A stretch of DNA of 27,945 nucleotides from Bacteroidales bacterium (GCA_031272415.1 JAISTU010000211.1:1-27945); one strand, 5' to 3'. Shown: positions 8,102 through 16,906, numbered from the stretch's first letter. The notes: generated by a model from the sequence alone, not told the origin. Made by a program: numbers and translations.

Positions 8102-8128
8102 TTTTTATTGAGAAAAAGTGTATCTTTG
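8102..8128 (+). promoter_or_regulatory. Promoter of the PASTA protein-trmB unit
   Basis: TTTTTATTG (8102-8110), 10 nt ending in TG, then TATCTTTG (8121-8128). Same architecture as the prfA promoter with a spacer one base shorter. The start codon at 8144 or 8156 follows closely. Confidence 0.7.
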
Positions 8129-8143
8129 TAAAGTATATATTTA

Positions 8144-8752
8144 ATGCAAAAAAATATGAACATAAAAAAAATATATAAAGAAAAACCAATAGTAAGTACG
8201 TTGATAATCATGTTGTTAATTGTGATTTTTGCGGTATTGATATTTCAATTTTTACTTCGCTTTATCACTCTTCATAACGAAGAATATGACGTACCTGAGT
8301 TGCTTAACTTCGACCAGGAGCAGTTAAAACAGTTTCAAGAGAATGAAAATGAGCATGATTTTGTACTGACGGTCATTGATTCTGTTTTTTTGCCCGACCA
8401 AAAAGGCGGTATTGTGATTTCGCAAGACCCTATGGCGGGCAGCAAAGTGAAAAAAGGCAGAAAAATTTATCTCATTGTTTCCACTTTTAGTCAGCCTGAA
8501 ATTGAGATGCCCAATTTGATAGATTTATCCCTTCGGCAAGCAGAAAACATGCTCATTACCAACAATTTAGAAGTCGGACAAATTATTTACAAAGCCAGCG
8601 AATTTAATAACGCTGTTTTGGAGCAATTGTACAAAGGCAGAAATATTAAACCGGGTGCAATGTTGCCTTATCATGCCAAAATAACGCTCATTGTAGGTAA
8701 AACGGAGGCAACAACAGAAGGAGAAAGTTTAGAAAGTGCCTATGATAATTGA
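8144..8752 (+). CDS. PASTA domain-containing membrane protein
   Basis: 202 residues. A short basic N-terminus precedes one membrane helix (about 16-40), followed by two PASTA domains outside the membrane (about 46-115 and 119-185) and a short acidic tail. The pattern is visible in the paired motifs VISQDPMAGSKVKKGRKIYLIV and MPNLIDLSLRQAENML. PASTA domains in Ser/Thr kinases and PBPs bind peptidoglycan fragments; this protein has no kinase or transpeptidase domain, which is the usual form in Bacteroidota. The start may be Met1 (8144) or Met5 (8156, MNIKKIYKEK); the second has the more typical N-terminus. trmB follows after 12 bp. Confidence 0.85.
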   Translation: MQKNMNIKKIYKEKPIVSTLIIMLLIVIFAVLIFQFLLRFITLHNEEYDVPELLNFDQEQLKQFQENENEHDFVLTVIDSVFLPDQKGGIVISQDPMAGSKVKKGRKIYLIVSTFSQPEIEMPNLIDLSLRQAENMLITNNLEVGQIIYKASEFNNAVLEQLYKGRNIKPGAMLPYHAKITLIVGKTEATTEGESLESAYDN

Positions 8753-8764
8753 TGTTGTAAATAG

Positions 8765-9478
8765 ATGAGTAAGAATAAGTTACGAAAATTTCAAGAAAAT
8801 GAAACTTTTGCTAATTTTTTCCAACCCGACATGGAAATTTTGGCAAAAGACAATTTTCCACTCAAAGGCAAATGGAATGAAAAGGTGTTTGGCAACACTC
8901 ACCCTTTGACGCTTGAATTGGGGTGTGGTAGAGGCGAATACACCATTGCGTTGGCAAAACTGTTTCCACTCCAAAATTTCATTGGTATTGATAGAAAGGG
9001 GGCAAGAATGTGGGCAGGAGGCAAAGTGGCAACAGAAGAAAATATTGCCAATGCCGCTTTTTTGAGAATACAAATCAGCAATATTTTTCACTGTTTTTGC
9101 AAAAATGAGGTCAGCCAATTGTGGATTACTTTCCCCGACCCTCAACCTCGCCTCGCAAAAGCAAAAAAAAGGCTTACCTCTCCCTTGTTTTTGGACTATT
9201 ATCGCCAATTTATGTCTCACGATGGCATCGTTCATCTCAAAACGGACAGCCAATTATTGTATGATTATACATTAGAAGTAATTGAAAATCAAGAACTTAC
9301 AATTATTCAGCAAATTGAGGATATTTATTCGGAGGCTCAAATTGAAGATATTTTAAAAATCCAAACTTATTATGAAAAAATGTGGCTCAATCAAAATATT
9401 ACTATCAAATACTTGCAATTTTATCTTAATAAGAATCCCAAAATCAGCACAGAAACACACAAGGACACTACATTTTAA
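8765..9478 (+). CDS. trmB: tRNA (guanine-N7-)-methyltransferase
   Basis: 237 residues. TrmB uses SAM to methylate G46 in the variable loop of tRNAs. The SAM-binding motif LELGCGRGEYT is at residues 50-60, IGIDRKG at 73-79, and the family-specific TFPDPQPR at 122-129. The catalytic Asp (PDP) and the basic segment after it are present. It is co-oriented with the PASTA gene and 12 bp from it. The last 15 or so residues (from SAQ-like STETHKD) have no obvious match to the family, and the sequence beyond is eroded, so the natural 3' end may have been altered. Confidence 0.93.
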   Translation: MSKNKLRKFQENETFANFFQPDMEILAKDNFPLKGKWNEKVFGNTHPLTLELGCGRGEYTIALAKLFPLQNFIGIDRKGARMWAGGKVATEENIANAAFLRIQISNIFHCFCKNEVSQLWITFPDPQPRLAKAKKRLTSPLFLDYYRQFMSHDGIVHLKTDSQLLYDYTLEVIENQELTIIQQIEDIYSEAQIEDILKIQTYYEKMWLNQNITIKYLQFYLNKNPKISTETHKDTTF

Positions 9479-9642
9479 AAGAAATTGAAAAATACACCAA
9501 AGAAGGATTTGAAAAAAAATTGCACGGATTTTTGGCAAAATCTATTATTCGATTGAAAATCAATGATATATGGTTTCCCACAGAAATAACCAACAAAACA
9601 GTCGCCCTCTTTGAAAAAATTAAAATAGCCCCCCTAAAATGA
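9433..9642 (+). pseudogene. Coding-like scrap between trmB and the truncated barrel
   Basis: A frame without a start codon is open from 9433 to TGA at 9640-9642 and overlaps the end of trmB in another frame. The part after trmB (EIEKYTKEGFEKKLHGFLAK, then an IWFPTEIT segment) has the composition of a real protein rather than of intergenic DNA. I do not recognise the family. It is most likely the tail of a lost gene. Confidence 0.3.
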
Positions 9643-9652
9643 GCAGAGTTAG

Positions 9653-10348
9653 GGATTAAAAGGAATTTATTTGCGTTGTAATACAGGTTTTTCCATGTCT
9701 AATATGATAGGAAAAGGAACACTTGATTATGAACAGTTATCTATAAATAGAAAATCTGAAGGCGAATATTCTGCTCATCTTAATGCCTATGCCTGCGACA
9801 AGTTTAGTCCGAACTATAAATTTGGAATGGGTATGATGTTTGATATACACGACTTATTTTCAATTGGTTTTGATGTTAATTATGAAACTAAGGGCTACAA
9901 GATGCCGATAAAACCATTATGGATAAGTGATATTGGAAGTTATGATGGACAGTATATTGATACAGATTTGACTGCCACAATCAGAATACACTACTTTGTT
10001 CTCCCCTTTAATGCGGAAATTCATTATAAAATGTTTTATTTTTCGGCAGGAATTTATACAGGTGTTTTGTTAGATAGTAGATATAAAATTGCATTTATGT
10101 ATGAAAATCAAGAATTTAATATAAACAATAAAATAAGACGTGGATATGCCCTAATAGATATTGGAGCACATTTTAACACAGGAGTTCTTATTCCTATTTC
10201 GCAAAAAGATTTCTTAAAAATTGGCGTCGGGGGAGCATGGAATATTAGTAGAACAAGTAAATGGATGTTGTACATTGATATTGTGCCTCCACCGTTTTAT
10301 AGTCAAGTTTTCAGTGTAGAATTAAAATATGAAAGAAAAATTAAATAA
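9653..10348 (+). pseudogene. Outer-membrane beta-barrel (PorT/porin-like) gene missing its signal peptide
   Basis: The frame is open from 9653 (after TAG at 9650) to TAA at 10346-10348. It gives about 231 codons that resemble the OMP_b-brl_2/PorT-like family of Bacteroidota. It starts with a mature N-terminus pattern (TGFSMSNMIGKG), followed by alternating beta-strands ending in aromatic residues (FGMGMMFDIHDLFSIGFDVNYE, LIDIGAHFNTGVLIPI) and a final strand SVELKYERKIK. No signal peptide is coded: the only starts are TTG at 9671 and ATG at 9695 or 9704, all inside the mature part. Without export it could not reach the outer membrane, so I call it 5'-truncated. A cytoplasmic product is very unlikely. 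Confidence 0.6.
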
Positions 10349-10359
10349 AAGATAAAATA

Positions 10360-10637
10360 ATGAAAAAGATATGTTTGTCATTATTCATATTGTTCTTTTT
10401 TACAAATAGTTGCAATAAACAAAAAGAAAACTACTTAAATCGCCATCATTAGAGGGAATGGATACTTTTGAATATTATATTGAAAAAGATACTGTTTATG
10501 TTGATTTTAAAGACGATGATAGAATTTTTGTACTCATAGGATTTAGACGGCAAGATAATAATCAATACGTGTTTTCCACAAGTGATGCTATTGACAATTT
10601 GGGTTATCATTATGCTATTTATTGGTGTGAAGATTAA
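10360..10637 (+). pseudogene. Small lipoprotein gene broken by a frameshift
   Basis: ATG at 10360 starts a clear lipoprotein signal peptide (MKKICLSLFILFFFTNSC), which stops after 30 codons at TAG 10450-10452. A second frame picks up the protein at about 10440 and continues for some 64 codons (SLEGMDTFEYYIEKDTVYVD to CED) until TAA at 10635-10637. One small indel near 10430-10446, next to A-rich runs, separates the two parts. The intact product would be about 90 residues. I do not recognise the family. It follows the truncated barrel by 11 bp, so both belong to the same decaying stretch. Confidence 0.6.
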
Positions 10638-10755
10638 AAGATGTAGAAACACGCAATATTCATCATTTTTTTGAAAAAAGTTTTTTGTATTGTTTTTAAT
10701 GATGTAAAACAACAAAGCGGAAAAATTTGCACTCCTTATCGTCCAACGCAATAGA

Positions 10756-11838
10756 TTATTCTGTGTTTTGTCGATAGATAATTTCTTGTTGAATTTTGAT
10801 GGCATATTCGTGCAATAATGCCAAAAATTTTTGAGCAAATTCTGTATCTATCTGTAAATCAGAGGATAGTGTAATCAGTTGATTATAAACTTCTTCCCAT
10901 CTTTGCAGTTGTAAAATAGGCAAATTTTGCTCTTTTTTCAATTTTGCTATTTTGGCAACACTTGTAAAACGTTGGGATAATAGTTTAAATATTTGATAAT
11001 CAATATGATTTATAATTTCTCTTTCTTCTTGTAAAAAACTGTTTTGAGTCTGATTTTTTTGTGGAATTATCAGATTTTCAATGAGTTGTATATACTGATG
11101 CGGAGATAGTTGTTGGTCTTTGTCGCTCAGTGCGTTTTTGGGGTCGCAATGCACTTCAAGCATCCAACCGTCAGCGTTGAGCGAGAGTGCTTTTTGGGTC
11201 AAATCGGGTATAAACTGTGTATTTCCTGCGATGTGGCTGGGGTCAAAAATGAGCGGAATTTGCGGATAAAGCCGTTTAAATTCAATCAACATTTGCCATG
11301 CAGGGTCATTGCGATAAATTTGCGGATAAATGCCTGCAAAACCGCGATAAATACCTGCTATTTTGTCAATGCCTGCTTTAGCAAAACGCTCAAAATTTCC
11401 ATACCATAATTTTAAATCCGGCGAAAGTGGATTTTTTATCATTACGCTGATATTCAATCCTTTAGCAGCATCTGCAATTGATTGTACCAAAAAAGGATTG
11501 ATACTTGTTCTGGCACCTATCCAAAATATTGTAAGTCCTTCTTTTACAGCGTTTTCCAACTGCAATGGAGAGGCTATTTCGGTGCAAACGGGCAAATGTA
11601 AGCCGTTTTCAACTTCTTTGAGCCATTTAAGTGCCTCATTTCCAGCCCCTTCAAAACTGTCGGGCGATGAGCGGGGTTTCCAAACACCACATCTAAAAAC
11701 ATCAACTTTTCCGCTCTTTGCCAAGCCTTTTGCGGAGTCCATGACTTGTTCATAATTTTCTGCCGAACAAGGGCCTGCAATTCTTATGAAGTTGTTTTTA
11801 CTTTCAATAATTGGAAAAAGTGTTGATAATGAGTTCAT
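10756..11838 (-). CDS. aroG: Bifunctional 3-deoxy-7-phosphoheptulonate synthase / chorismate mutase
   Basis: 360 residues with two domains. Residues 1-265 are a class I DAHP synthase of the KDO8P-synthase-like type, with IAGPCSAEN at 20-28, the active-site GVWKPRSSP, and the metal-binding DPSHIAG and EVHCDP segments. Residues 270-360 are an AroQ-type chorismate mutase (REIINHIDYQIFKLLSQR, and KIAKLKKEQ with the Lys that contacts substrate). The two activities open and branch the shikimate pathway towards Phe and Tyr, and the mutase often confers feedback control. This fusion order is usual in Bacteroidota. The ATG overlaps the mnmA stop by 4 bp, so the pair is translationally coupled. Confidence 0.93.
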   Translation of the reverse strand: MNSLSTLFPIIESKNNFIRIAGPCSAENYEQVMDSAKGLAKSGKVDVFRCGVWKPRSSPDSFEGAGNEALKWLKEVENGLHLPVCTEIASPLQLENAVKEGLTIFWIGARTSINPFLVQSIADAAKGLNISVMIKNPLSPDLKLWYGNFERFAKAGIDKIAGIYRGFAGIYPQIYRNDPAWQMLIEFKRLYPQIPLIFDPSHIAGNTQFIPDLTQKALSLNADGWMLEVHCDPKNALSDKDQQLSPHQYIQLIENLIIPQKNQTQNSFLQEEREIINHIDYQIFKLLSQRFTSVAKIAKLKKEQNLPILQLQRWEEVYNQLITLSSDLQIDTEFAQKFLALLHEYAIKIQQEIIYRQNTE

Positions 11839-12923
11839 AACAATTCAATAATGCCGCCTCCTACGACATCGTTTTCTTCATAAATCACTGCCGATTGTCC
11901 GGGTGTGATGGCACTAACAGGATTTTTAAACTTAACTATCAGATAATCAGATTCTTGCGTGATTTTTGCCCATTCACCTTTGTCTCTGTATCTGATTTTG
12001 ACAACTCCCTCAAACGGAGAGGGCAATTGTTCATATTTTAAAAGATTTATATCTTTGATAATCAATGAATTAGAAAGTAAATCCGATTTATCTCCCAATG
12101 TAATTTCATTTTTTTGAGCCGATATTTTGCAGACATATTTTGGAACACCAAATGCCAAATTCAGCCCCTTTCGCTGTCCGATGGTATAAAACGGAAATCC
12201 CTTGTGTTTGCCGATTATATTTCCTTCTGTATCAAGCACATTGCCATTTTTATATTGCTCCTGCAAGCCGTAGGATTGCGTTTCCAAAAATTGACTGTAA
12301 TTGTTATCGGGAATAAAACATATATCGTAACTCTCTCGTTTTGAGGCTAATTGTTGAAATCCTAATTCAGATGCCATCTGCCGCACATCCTCCTTCAAAT
12401 ATTCCCCCAGAGGAAACAGCGTTTGTGCCAAATCGGTTTGCGACAAGCCCCACAGCACATAACTTTGGTCTTTTTGAGCATCTTTGCCTTTGCGAATATA
12501 ATATCGCCCATTGTGCGTACCAATTTGTGCATAATGCCCTGTGGCAATGTAGTCGCATTGAAGTTGTTTTGCCTTCTCTAACAATGCTTTCCATTTCAAA
12601 AAAATATTGCATCTAATGCATGGATTGGGCGTTCGGGCATGTAAATATTCATCCACAAAGTTATTGATTACCAAGTCTTTAAACTCTTTTGTATAGTCCA
12701 AAACATAATGCGGGATGTTCAATTTGACGGCTAATTGTCGCGCATCATTGATGGCATCAATATCGCAACAAGCACTTCTTGCAGAGGAACAAGTTTGGGG
12801 ATATTCCCATAATTTCATGGTTATACCAATGACTTGATAACCACGCTGTTGCAACAACACAGCACACATCGAACTGTCCAAACCGCCACTCATGGCTAAC
12901 AAAACGCGTTTAGTAGTCGGCAT
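11835..12923 (-). CDS. mnmA: tRNA-specific 2-thiouridylase MnmA
   Basis: 362 residues. MnmA activates U34 of Lys, Glu and Gln tRNAs with ATP and inserts sulfur. The PP-loop SGGLDS is at 12-17. The catalytic cysteines are both present: Cys102 in NPCIRCN (100-106) and Cys202 in SYDICFIPD. The C-terminal beta-barrel domain (GQSAVIYEENDVVGGG) is complete. A Cys-rich insertion (residues 45-53, with CSSARSACC) follows the P-loop domain. The start codon at 12923 overlaps the end of the upstream MORN-like gene by 14 bp, and its stop overlaps aroG by 4 bp. Confidence 0.96.
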   Translation of the reverse strand: MPTTKRVLLAMSGGLDSSMCAVLLQQRGYQVIGITMKLWEYPQTCSSARSACCDIDAINDARQLAVKLNIPHYVLDYTKEFKDLVINNFVDEYLHARTPNPCIRCNIFLKWKALLEKAKQLQCDYIATGHYAQIGTHNGRYYIRKGKDAQKDQSYVLWGLSQTDLAQTLFPLGEYLKEDVRQMASELGFQQLASKRESYDICFIPDNNYSQFLETQSYGLQEQYKNGNVLDTEGNIIGKHKGFPFYTIGQRKGLNLAFGVPKYVCKISAQKNEITLGDKSDLLSNSLIIKDINLLKYEQLPSPFEGVVKIRYRDKGEWAKITQESDYLIVKFKNPVSAITPGQSAVIYEENDVVGGGIIELL

Positions 12924-13968
12924 GGGCAGGCATGGGATTGGGATTGAGCAAAAGTTTCAACAATTTAAGATAGTCCCCATAACAAAATACATCAAAAGGA
13001 GGATCAGGCTTTACTGTTATAATCATCTCATTATCAGCACTTTGTTCTACTTTTTTAATCACATTATAAGAGGTCAAAAAACTTTCATTGAGAAAGAAAA
13101 ACAACTCTTCCCCCGCCAATTGAGAAATAGAATACAGCGACACTTTGCCTGTCAATTGAATGGCAGGCGATTTTTTGGGCTGCAAAACCACTCCGTCAGG
13201 ACTATCATAAAAATAAGCAATTGTATCTGCCGACACCATTATCCATTTTTTACCTGCTAAAAAGCCCAAAACAGTTTTTTTAATTTGCTCATGTTCAATG
13301 GTTTGCACTTTTGTCTCAAAACCGTTTTCATTGTAGGTAATCCATTTACCTTCTCTTAAATCATTGATATACTGCCCTTTAACCCATGTTTTTCCATTTA
13401 AATAATATTCTGCATAGTCACCATCAATTTTATTGTTTTTGTAGTGCATTTCCATTCGCAACTCGCCTGTGGCATAATAATCTTTGTAAATGCCGTTGAG
13501 TTTGTTGTTTTCCCAGTATTTTTCTTGTATCAATATGCCTTCTTGCGCTGAAAAAAGTTTAAATAAACCATTTTTTTTGCCCAAATGGTAATTTTCGTCC
13601 GCAATAAGAGTGCCACTTTGACTGTAATACAGCCATTTACCATCTTTTTCTTTGTTAATATAAACTCCTTCGGACATTTTTTTGCCGTTAGGATAGAACG
13701 ATATTGCACTCACTTTCGGAGAGTTAGGGTAGTAATACAAACTATCTTTGACCTTTTTGGTGGGATAATAATGAATAAATGCCCCTATAGGCTCTCCGTT
13801 GTAAAATGTTGCTTTCCAAAGCAATGTATCTTTTGAGCGTTTTTCCCAATAGCCATACTTTTTCCCAAATTTATCTGTTCTATTGATTGTGTCCGACTGA
13901 CAAAATGCCTTCGTATTCCACAAAAATAACAGCATCCCTGCACATAAAATTATTTTTTTACTCAACAT
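12910..13968 (-). CDS. Secreted YwqK/MORN-repeat-like protein
   Basis: 352 residues with a signal peptide (about 1-23, ending AFCQ). Residues 30-225 are a series of about seven repeats of 22-24 residues with the pattern G-x-W-x-x-Y-x-x-x-G-x-x-x-x-x-x-x-Y-x-x-x-x-x-x-G. This is the MORN-variant repeat of YwqK-type proteins, annotated elsewhere as toxin-antitoxin YwqK antitoxins, a label based on homology only. The last 120 residues are unrelated and show no known motif. The final residues (NPNPMPAHADY) are coded in the overlap with mnmA and may not be constrained. I infer a periplasmic or surface role; there is no toxin gene here. Confidence 0.75.
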   Translation of the reverse strand: MLSKKIILCAGMLLFLWNTKAFCQSDTINRTDKFGKKYGYWEKRSKDTLLWKATFYNGEPIGAFIHYYPTKKVKDSLYYYPNSPKVSAISFYPNGKKMSEGVYINKEKDGKWLYYSQSGTLIADENYHLGKKNGLFKLFSAQEGILIQEKYWENNKLNGIYKDYYATGELRMEMHYKNNKIDGDYAEYYLNGKTWVKGQYINDLREGKWITYNENGFETKVQTIEHEQIKKTVLGFLAGKKWIMVSADTIAYFYDSPDGVVLQPKKSPAIQLTGKVSLYSISQLAGEELFFFLNESFLTSYNVIKKVEQSADNEMIITVKPDPPFDVFCYGDYLKLLKLLLNPNPMPAHADY

Positions 13969-14000
13969 GTGTCTTCTTTTTTAGATTTTTTACTTATTTA

Positions 14001-14008
14001 CAAAAATA
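14001..14008 (-). promoter_or_regulatory. Promoter -7 box of the MORN-like gene
   Basis: TATTTTTG on the minus strand, preceded by TG. The AATTTTTAATTG element is missing here; a run of A lies in its place. The leader would be about 25 nt. Confidence 0.6.
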
Positions 14009-14020
14009 CACATTTTTTTT

Positions 14021-14055
14021 TGTGGAGAGTTGAAAGTGGAGAGTTGAGAGTTATT
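14021..14055 (-). repeat. Heptad repeat spacer upstream of the MORN-like gene
   Basis: On the minus strand CTCTCAACTCTCCACTTTC and the bases after it form four 7-nt units of the type CTCnACT, between the promoter and the upstream box. Confidence 0.6.
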
Positions 14056-14074
14056 TTTCAGGATGTATAGTGTA

Positions 14075-14122
14075 GATTTTTTTTGCATTTTCGCACAAAT
14101 TTATTCTAAAATTGGATAAAAT
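14075..14122 (-). repeat. Copy of dispersed upstream box
   Basis: On the minus strand: TATCCAATTTTAGAAT, TTTGTGCG, then AAAATGCAAAAAAAATC. It is a complete copy about 70 bp upstream of the -7 box of the MORN-like gene. Confidence 0.65.
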
Positions 14123-14170
14123 TTTTCCCGTTTGAACCACATTTAGACAAAGTTAAAAAGATTTTAAATA

Positions 14171-14195
14171 TCTACACTCTACACTCTACACTCTA
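14171..14195 (+). repeat. Perfect heptad repeat at the end of the LRR gene
   Basis: Three and a half copies of CTACACT. The last copy contains the TAG stop codon of the LRR gene (read on the minus strand), so the repeat abuts the coding end exactly. Confidence 0.8.
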
Positions 14196-14807
14196 ATGCA
14201 CGCAACCGCAAGAGTTAGAAAATAAAAATTCGGTAGAAGGCAGCAGATTTTGCATATCTTTTTTTTGTTGGTCGGTAAGACTTATTACACGCATGTCAAT
14301 GGTTCTCAAACTTTTATCTAAAAATTGCATGCTTTTGGGCAACTCAAAAATCAAATTGCTCCACAAATCCAAATAAACTAAATTGTTTAATTGGCTGATT
14401 TCCGACGGCAAAGAGAGCAATTCATTTCTATTGATAATCAATTGCTCCAACGCCGTTAATTGCCCGATTTGCGGAGGCAATTGTGATAATTTATTGTTGG
14501 ATAAATTTAAAATTTTCAAGTTTTTTAACTGCCATATTGCCGTTGGTATATTTTTTAATTTTAAACCTGACATTTGCAATTCTTGTAAATTTTGAAATTT
14601 TAGCACTTCTTTTTCAAAATCGACAGGTATTTTGCGTTTAATTCTTAATCTTAAAACACTGTCGGTTGATATTTTTTGTGCCTCTTCCCATGAATAAATC
14701 GTTTGACTATGTAATTGATTTACAATAGGTTGCTTTTGTGCATTTGCATTTATTAGAACAAAAATGTTCAAAAATACAAAAAAATATTTAACAAAAAATC
14801 GCAACAT
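14193..14807 (-). CDS. Secreted leucine-rich-repeat protein
   Basis: 204 residues. A signal peptide (about 1-23, ending NANAQ) is followed by an N-terminal region and four to five leucine-rich repeats of 23 residues with the core pattern LxxLxxLxLSxNxLxxLPxxIxxL (residues about 70-175). The C-terminus, SNSCGCVH, holds two cysteines. The repeats are of the LPxxI type common in bacterial and Bacteroidota surface LRR proteins, which bind proteins. No T9SS sorting domain is present. It starts 2 bp after the hutU stop and has no promoter of its own, so it is co-transcribed with hutU. Confidence 0.85.
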   Translation of the reverse strand: MLRFFVKYFFVFLNIFVLINANAQKQPIVNQLHSQTIYSWEEAQKISTDSVLRLRIKRKIPVDFEKEVLKFQNLQELQMSGLKLKNIPTAIWQLKNLKILNLSNNKLSQLPPQIGQLTALEQLIINRNELLSLPSEISQLNNLVYLDLWSNLIFELPKSMQFLDKSLRTIDMRVISLTDQQKKDMQNLLPSTEFLFSNSCGCVH

Positions 14808-14809
14808 TT

Positions 14810-16825
14810 TTATCCATTAAAAAGATTATCTAAAATGTTGTTATTGACAAGATTAGGCAAAGTTACAGCCATATTCGGATGATTTTCCATTGCTCTTTTG
14901 ATAGCAAAAATAGCCCCTTTATTTCTTGCCCAACTGCGTCGGGCGATACCATTGTTGACATCCCAAAACAGCATTTGTTGCAAAGCGGTTTGCGTTTGTT
15001 CTGTGCCGTCAATGAGCATGCCAAAACCGCCATTGATGACTTCTCCCCAGCCGACACCGCCGCCGTTGTGAATGCTCACCCATGTTGCACCTCTAAAGGC
15101 ATCGCCTATCACATTTTGCACCGCCATATCCGCCGTAAATGAAGAGCCATCGTAAATATTAGAGGTTTCCCGATATGGCGAATCGGTGCCTGAAACGTCA
15201 TGGTGGTCTCTGCCGATAACTATGGGGGCTGAAATTTGCCCGTTTTTAACCGCATGATTGAACGCCTGTGCAATTTTTATCCTGCCTTCTGCATCTGCAT
15301 ATAAAATTCGCGCTTGCGAGCCGACAACCAAATGATTTTCCTGTGCCCCACGTAGCCACTGAATGTTGTCTTTCAATTGCTGAATGATTTCTTCGGGAGC
15401 AGTTTTTAGCATATTTTCTAAAATTTCAATCGCAATTTGGTCACTTTTTGCCAAATCATCTTCTTTTCCGGAAGTACAAACCCATCTAAAAGGTCCAAAT
15501 CCAAAATCAAAGCACATCGGACCCATAATATCCTGAACATAAGAAGGATAGCGAAATGCAGAACGGTCTGCATTAAAAATATCAGCCCCCGCTCGACCGG
15601 CTTCCAATAAAAACGCATTACCATAATCAAAAAAATACATTCCCCTGTCTGTCAATGTGTTAATAGCCTCCACTTGCCTGCATAAAGACTGTTGTACTTT
15701 CTCTTTGAATAAAGCAGGATTTTGAGACATCAATTGATTAGACTCTTCAAACGACAAACCAACAGGATAATAGCCTCCTGCCCACGGATTGTGTAATGAA
15801 GTCTGGTCAGACCCCAAATCAACTTTGGTATTATTTTTGGCTAAATATTCCCATAAATCTACAATATTTCCTTGATAGGCAAAAGATTTCGCTTTTTTTG
15901 CAATTTTTGCTTTTTCAACTTGTGTAAGTAGTTCTTCCAAATTATCATAAATTTCATCTACCCAGCCTTGCTGAAAACGTTTTTGGGCAGCCAAAGGATT
16001 TATTTCCGCCACAATAGAAACACAACCTGCAATATTCCCCGCTTTGGGCTGTGCTCCACTCATGCCGCCAAGCCCCGAAGAGACAAACAATTTGCCCGCT
16101 AAACTATCTTGCGAAATTTTTCTGCCCGCATTTAAAACCGTAATAGTCGTTCCATGCACAATCCCTTGCGGACCGATATACATGTACGAACCCGCCGTCA
16201 TTTGTCCATATTGCGTAACACCGAGTGCATTAAATTTCTCCCAATCGTCAGGTTTAGAATAATTTGGTATCATCATTCCATTGGTAACAACCACGCGTGG
16301 CGCATTTTCAGAAGACGGAAACAAACCCAACGGATGACCACTGTACATTACCAATGTTTGTGTATCCGTCATTTGCGATAAATACTTCATTGTCAAGCGA
16401 TACTGTGCCCAATTTTGAAAAACAGCCCCATTACCTCCATACGTTATCAATTCATGAGGATGCTGCGCCACAGCAGGGTCTAAATTGTTCTGTATCATCA
16501 TCATAATCGCTGCCGCCTTTTTCGATTTAGCAGGATATTCTTCAATCGGACGTGCATACATGAGGTAAGATGGACGCAATCTATACATATAAATTCTGCC
16601 AAAATCATGCAATTCTTGAGCAAATTCTTTCGCCAAAACAGCGTGATGACGCGGCTCAAAATACCGCAATGCGTTTTCAATGGCCAATTTTTTTTCTTTT
16701 ATAGTCAAAATATCCTTCCGTTTGGGCGCATGGCTAACGCTTTTGTCATAAACGTTTTCCTGCGGTAATTCGCTCGGAATACCTTCTAAAATTTCTTCTC
16801 TAAATCTGTTTTTTCCTTCTTCCAT
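14810..16825 (-). CDS. hutU: Urocanate hydratase
   Basis: 671 residues, the long form usual in Bacteroidota (the Pseudomonas enzyme is about 557). It converts urocanate to imidazolonepropionate with NAD+ as an electrophilic cofactor, the second step of histidine degradation. The NAD-binding Gly-rich region is SSGLGGMSGAQPKAGNIAG, and the active-site region is MGPMCFDFGFGPFRWVCTSG. The sequence is intact to SIHNGGGVGWGEVINGGFG. The other hut genes (hutH, hutI, hutG) are not in this window, and the gene is paired instead with a secreted LRR protein. Confidence 0.95.
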   Translation of the reverse strand: MEEGKNRFREEILEGIPSELPQENVYDKSVSHAPKRKDILTIKEKKLAIENALRYFEPRHHAVLAKEFAQELHDFGRIYMYRLRPSYLMYARPIEEYPAKSKKAAAIMMMIQNNLDPAVAQHPHELITYGGNGAVFQNWAQYRLTMKYLSQMTDTQTLVMYSGHPLGLFPSSENAPRVVVTNGMMIPNYSKPDDWEKFNALGVTQYGQMTAGSYMYIGPQGIVHGTTITVLNAGRKISQDSLAGKLFVSSGLGGMSGAQPKAGNIAGCVSIVAEINPLAAQKRFQQGWVDEIYDNLEELLTQVEKAKIAKKAKSFAYQGNIVDLWEYLAKNNTKVDLGSDQTSLHNPWAGGYYPVGLSFEESNQLMSQNPALFKEKVQQSLCRQVEAINTLTDRGMYFFDYGNAFLLEAGRAGADIFNADRSAFRYPSYVQDIMGPMCFDFGFGPFRWVCTSGKEDDLAKSDQIAIEILENMLKTAPEEIIQQLKDNIQWLRGAQENHLVVGSQARILYADAEGRIKIAQAFNHAVKNGQISAPIVIGRDHHDVSGTDSPYRETSNIYDGSSFTADMAVQNVIGDAFRGATWVSIHNGGGVGWGEVINGGFGMLIDGTEQTQTALQQMLFWDVNNGIARRSWARNKGAIFAIKRAMENHPNMAVTLPNLVNNNILDNLFNG

Positions 16826-16854
16826 TTATCTGCAATAATATTTTTCCTTAAATA

Positions 16855-16885
16855 CAAAAATACACAAATTCTTCAATTAAAAATT
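16855..16885 (-). promoter_or_regulatory. hutU promoter
   Basis: Minus strand: AATTTTTAATTG (16874-16885), 11 nt ending in TG, then TATTTTTG (16855-16862). The spacing is identical to that of the prfA promoter. The leader is about 25 nt. Confidence 0.75.
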
Positions 16886-16906
16886 AAAAAACTTTTTTTC
16901 AATTGA

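Noticed and set aside
8780..9253. 157-codon ORF on the minus strand
   Set aside because: It lies fully inside trmB on the opposite strand, and its translation has no domain features. trmB has all its motifs.
12910..13968. YwqK-like protein as an antitoxin of a toxin-antitoxin pair
   Set aside because: The label comes from database names. The protein has a signal peptide, and there is no toxin-like neighbour (mnmA and aroG follow).
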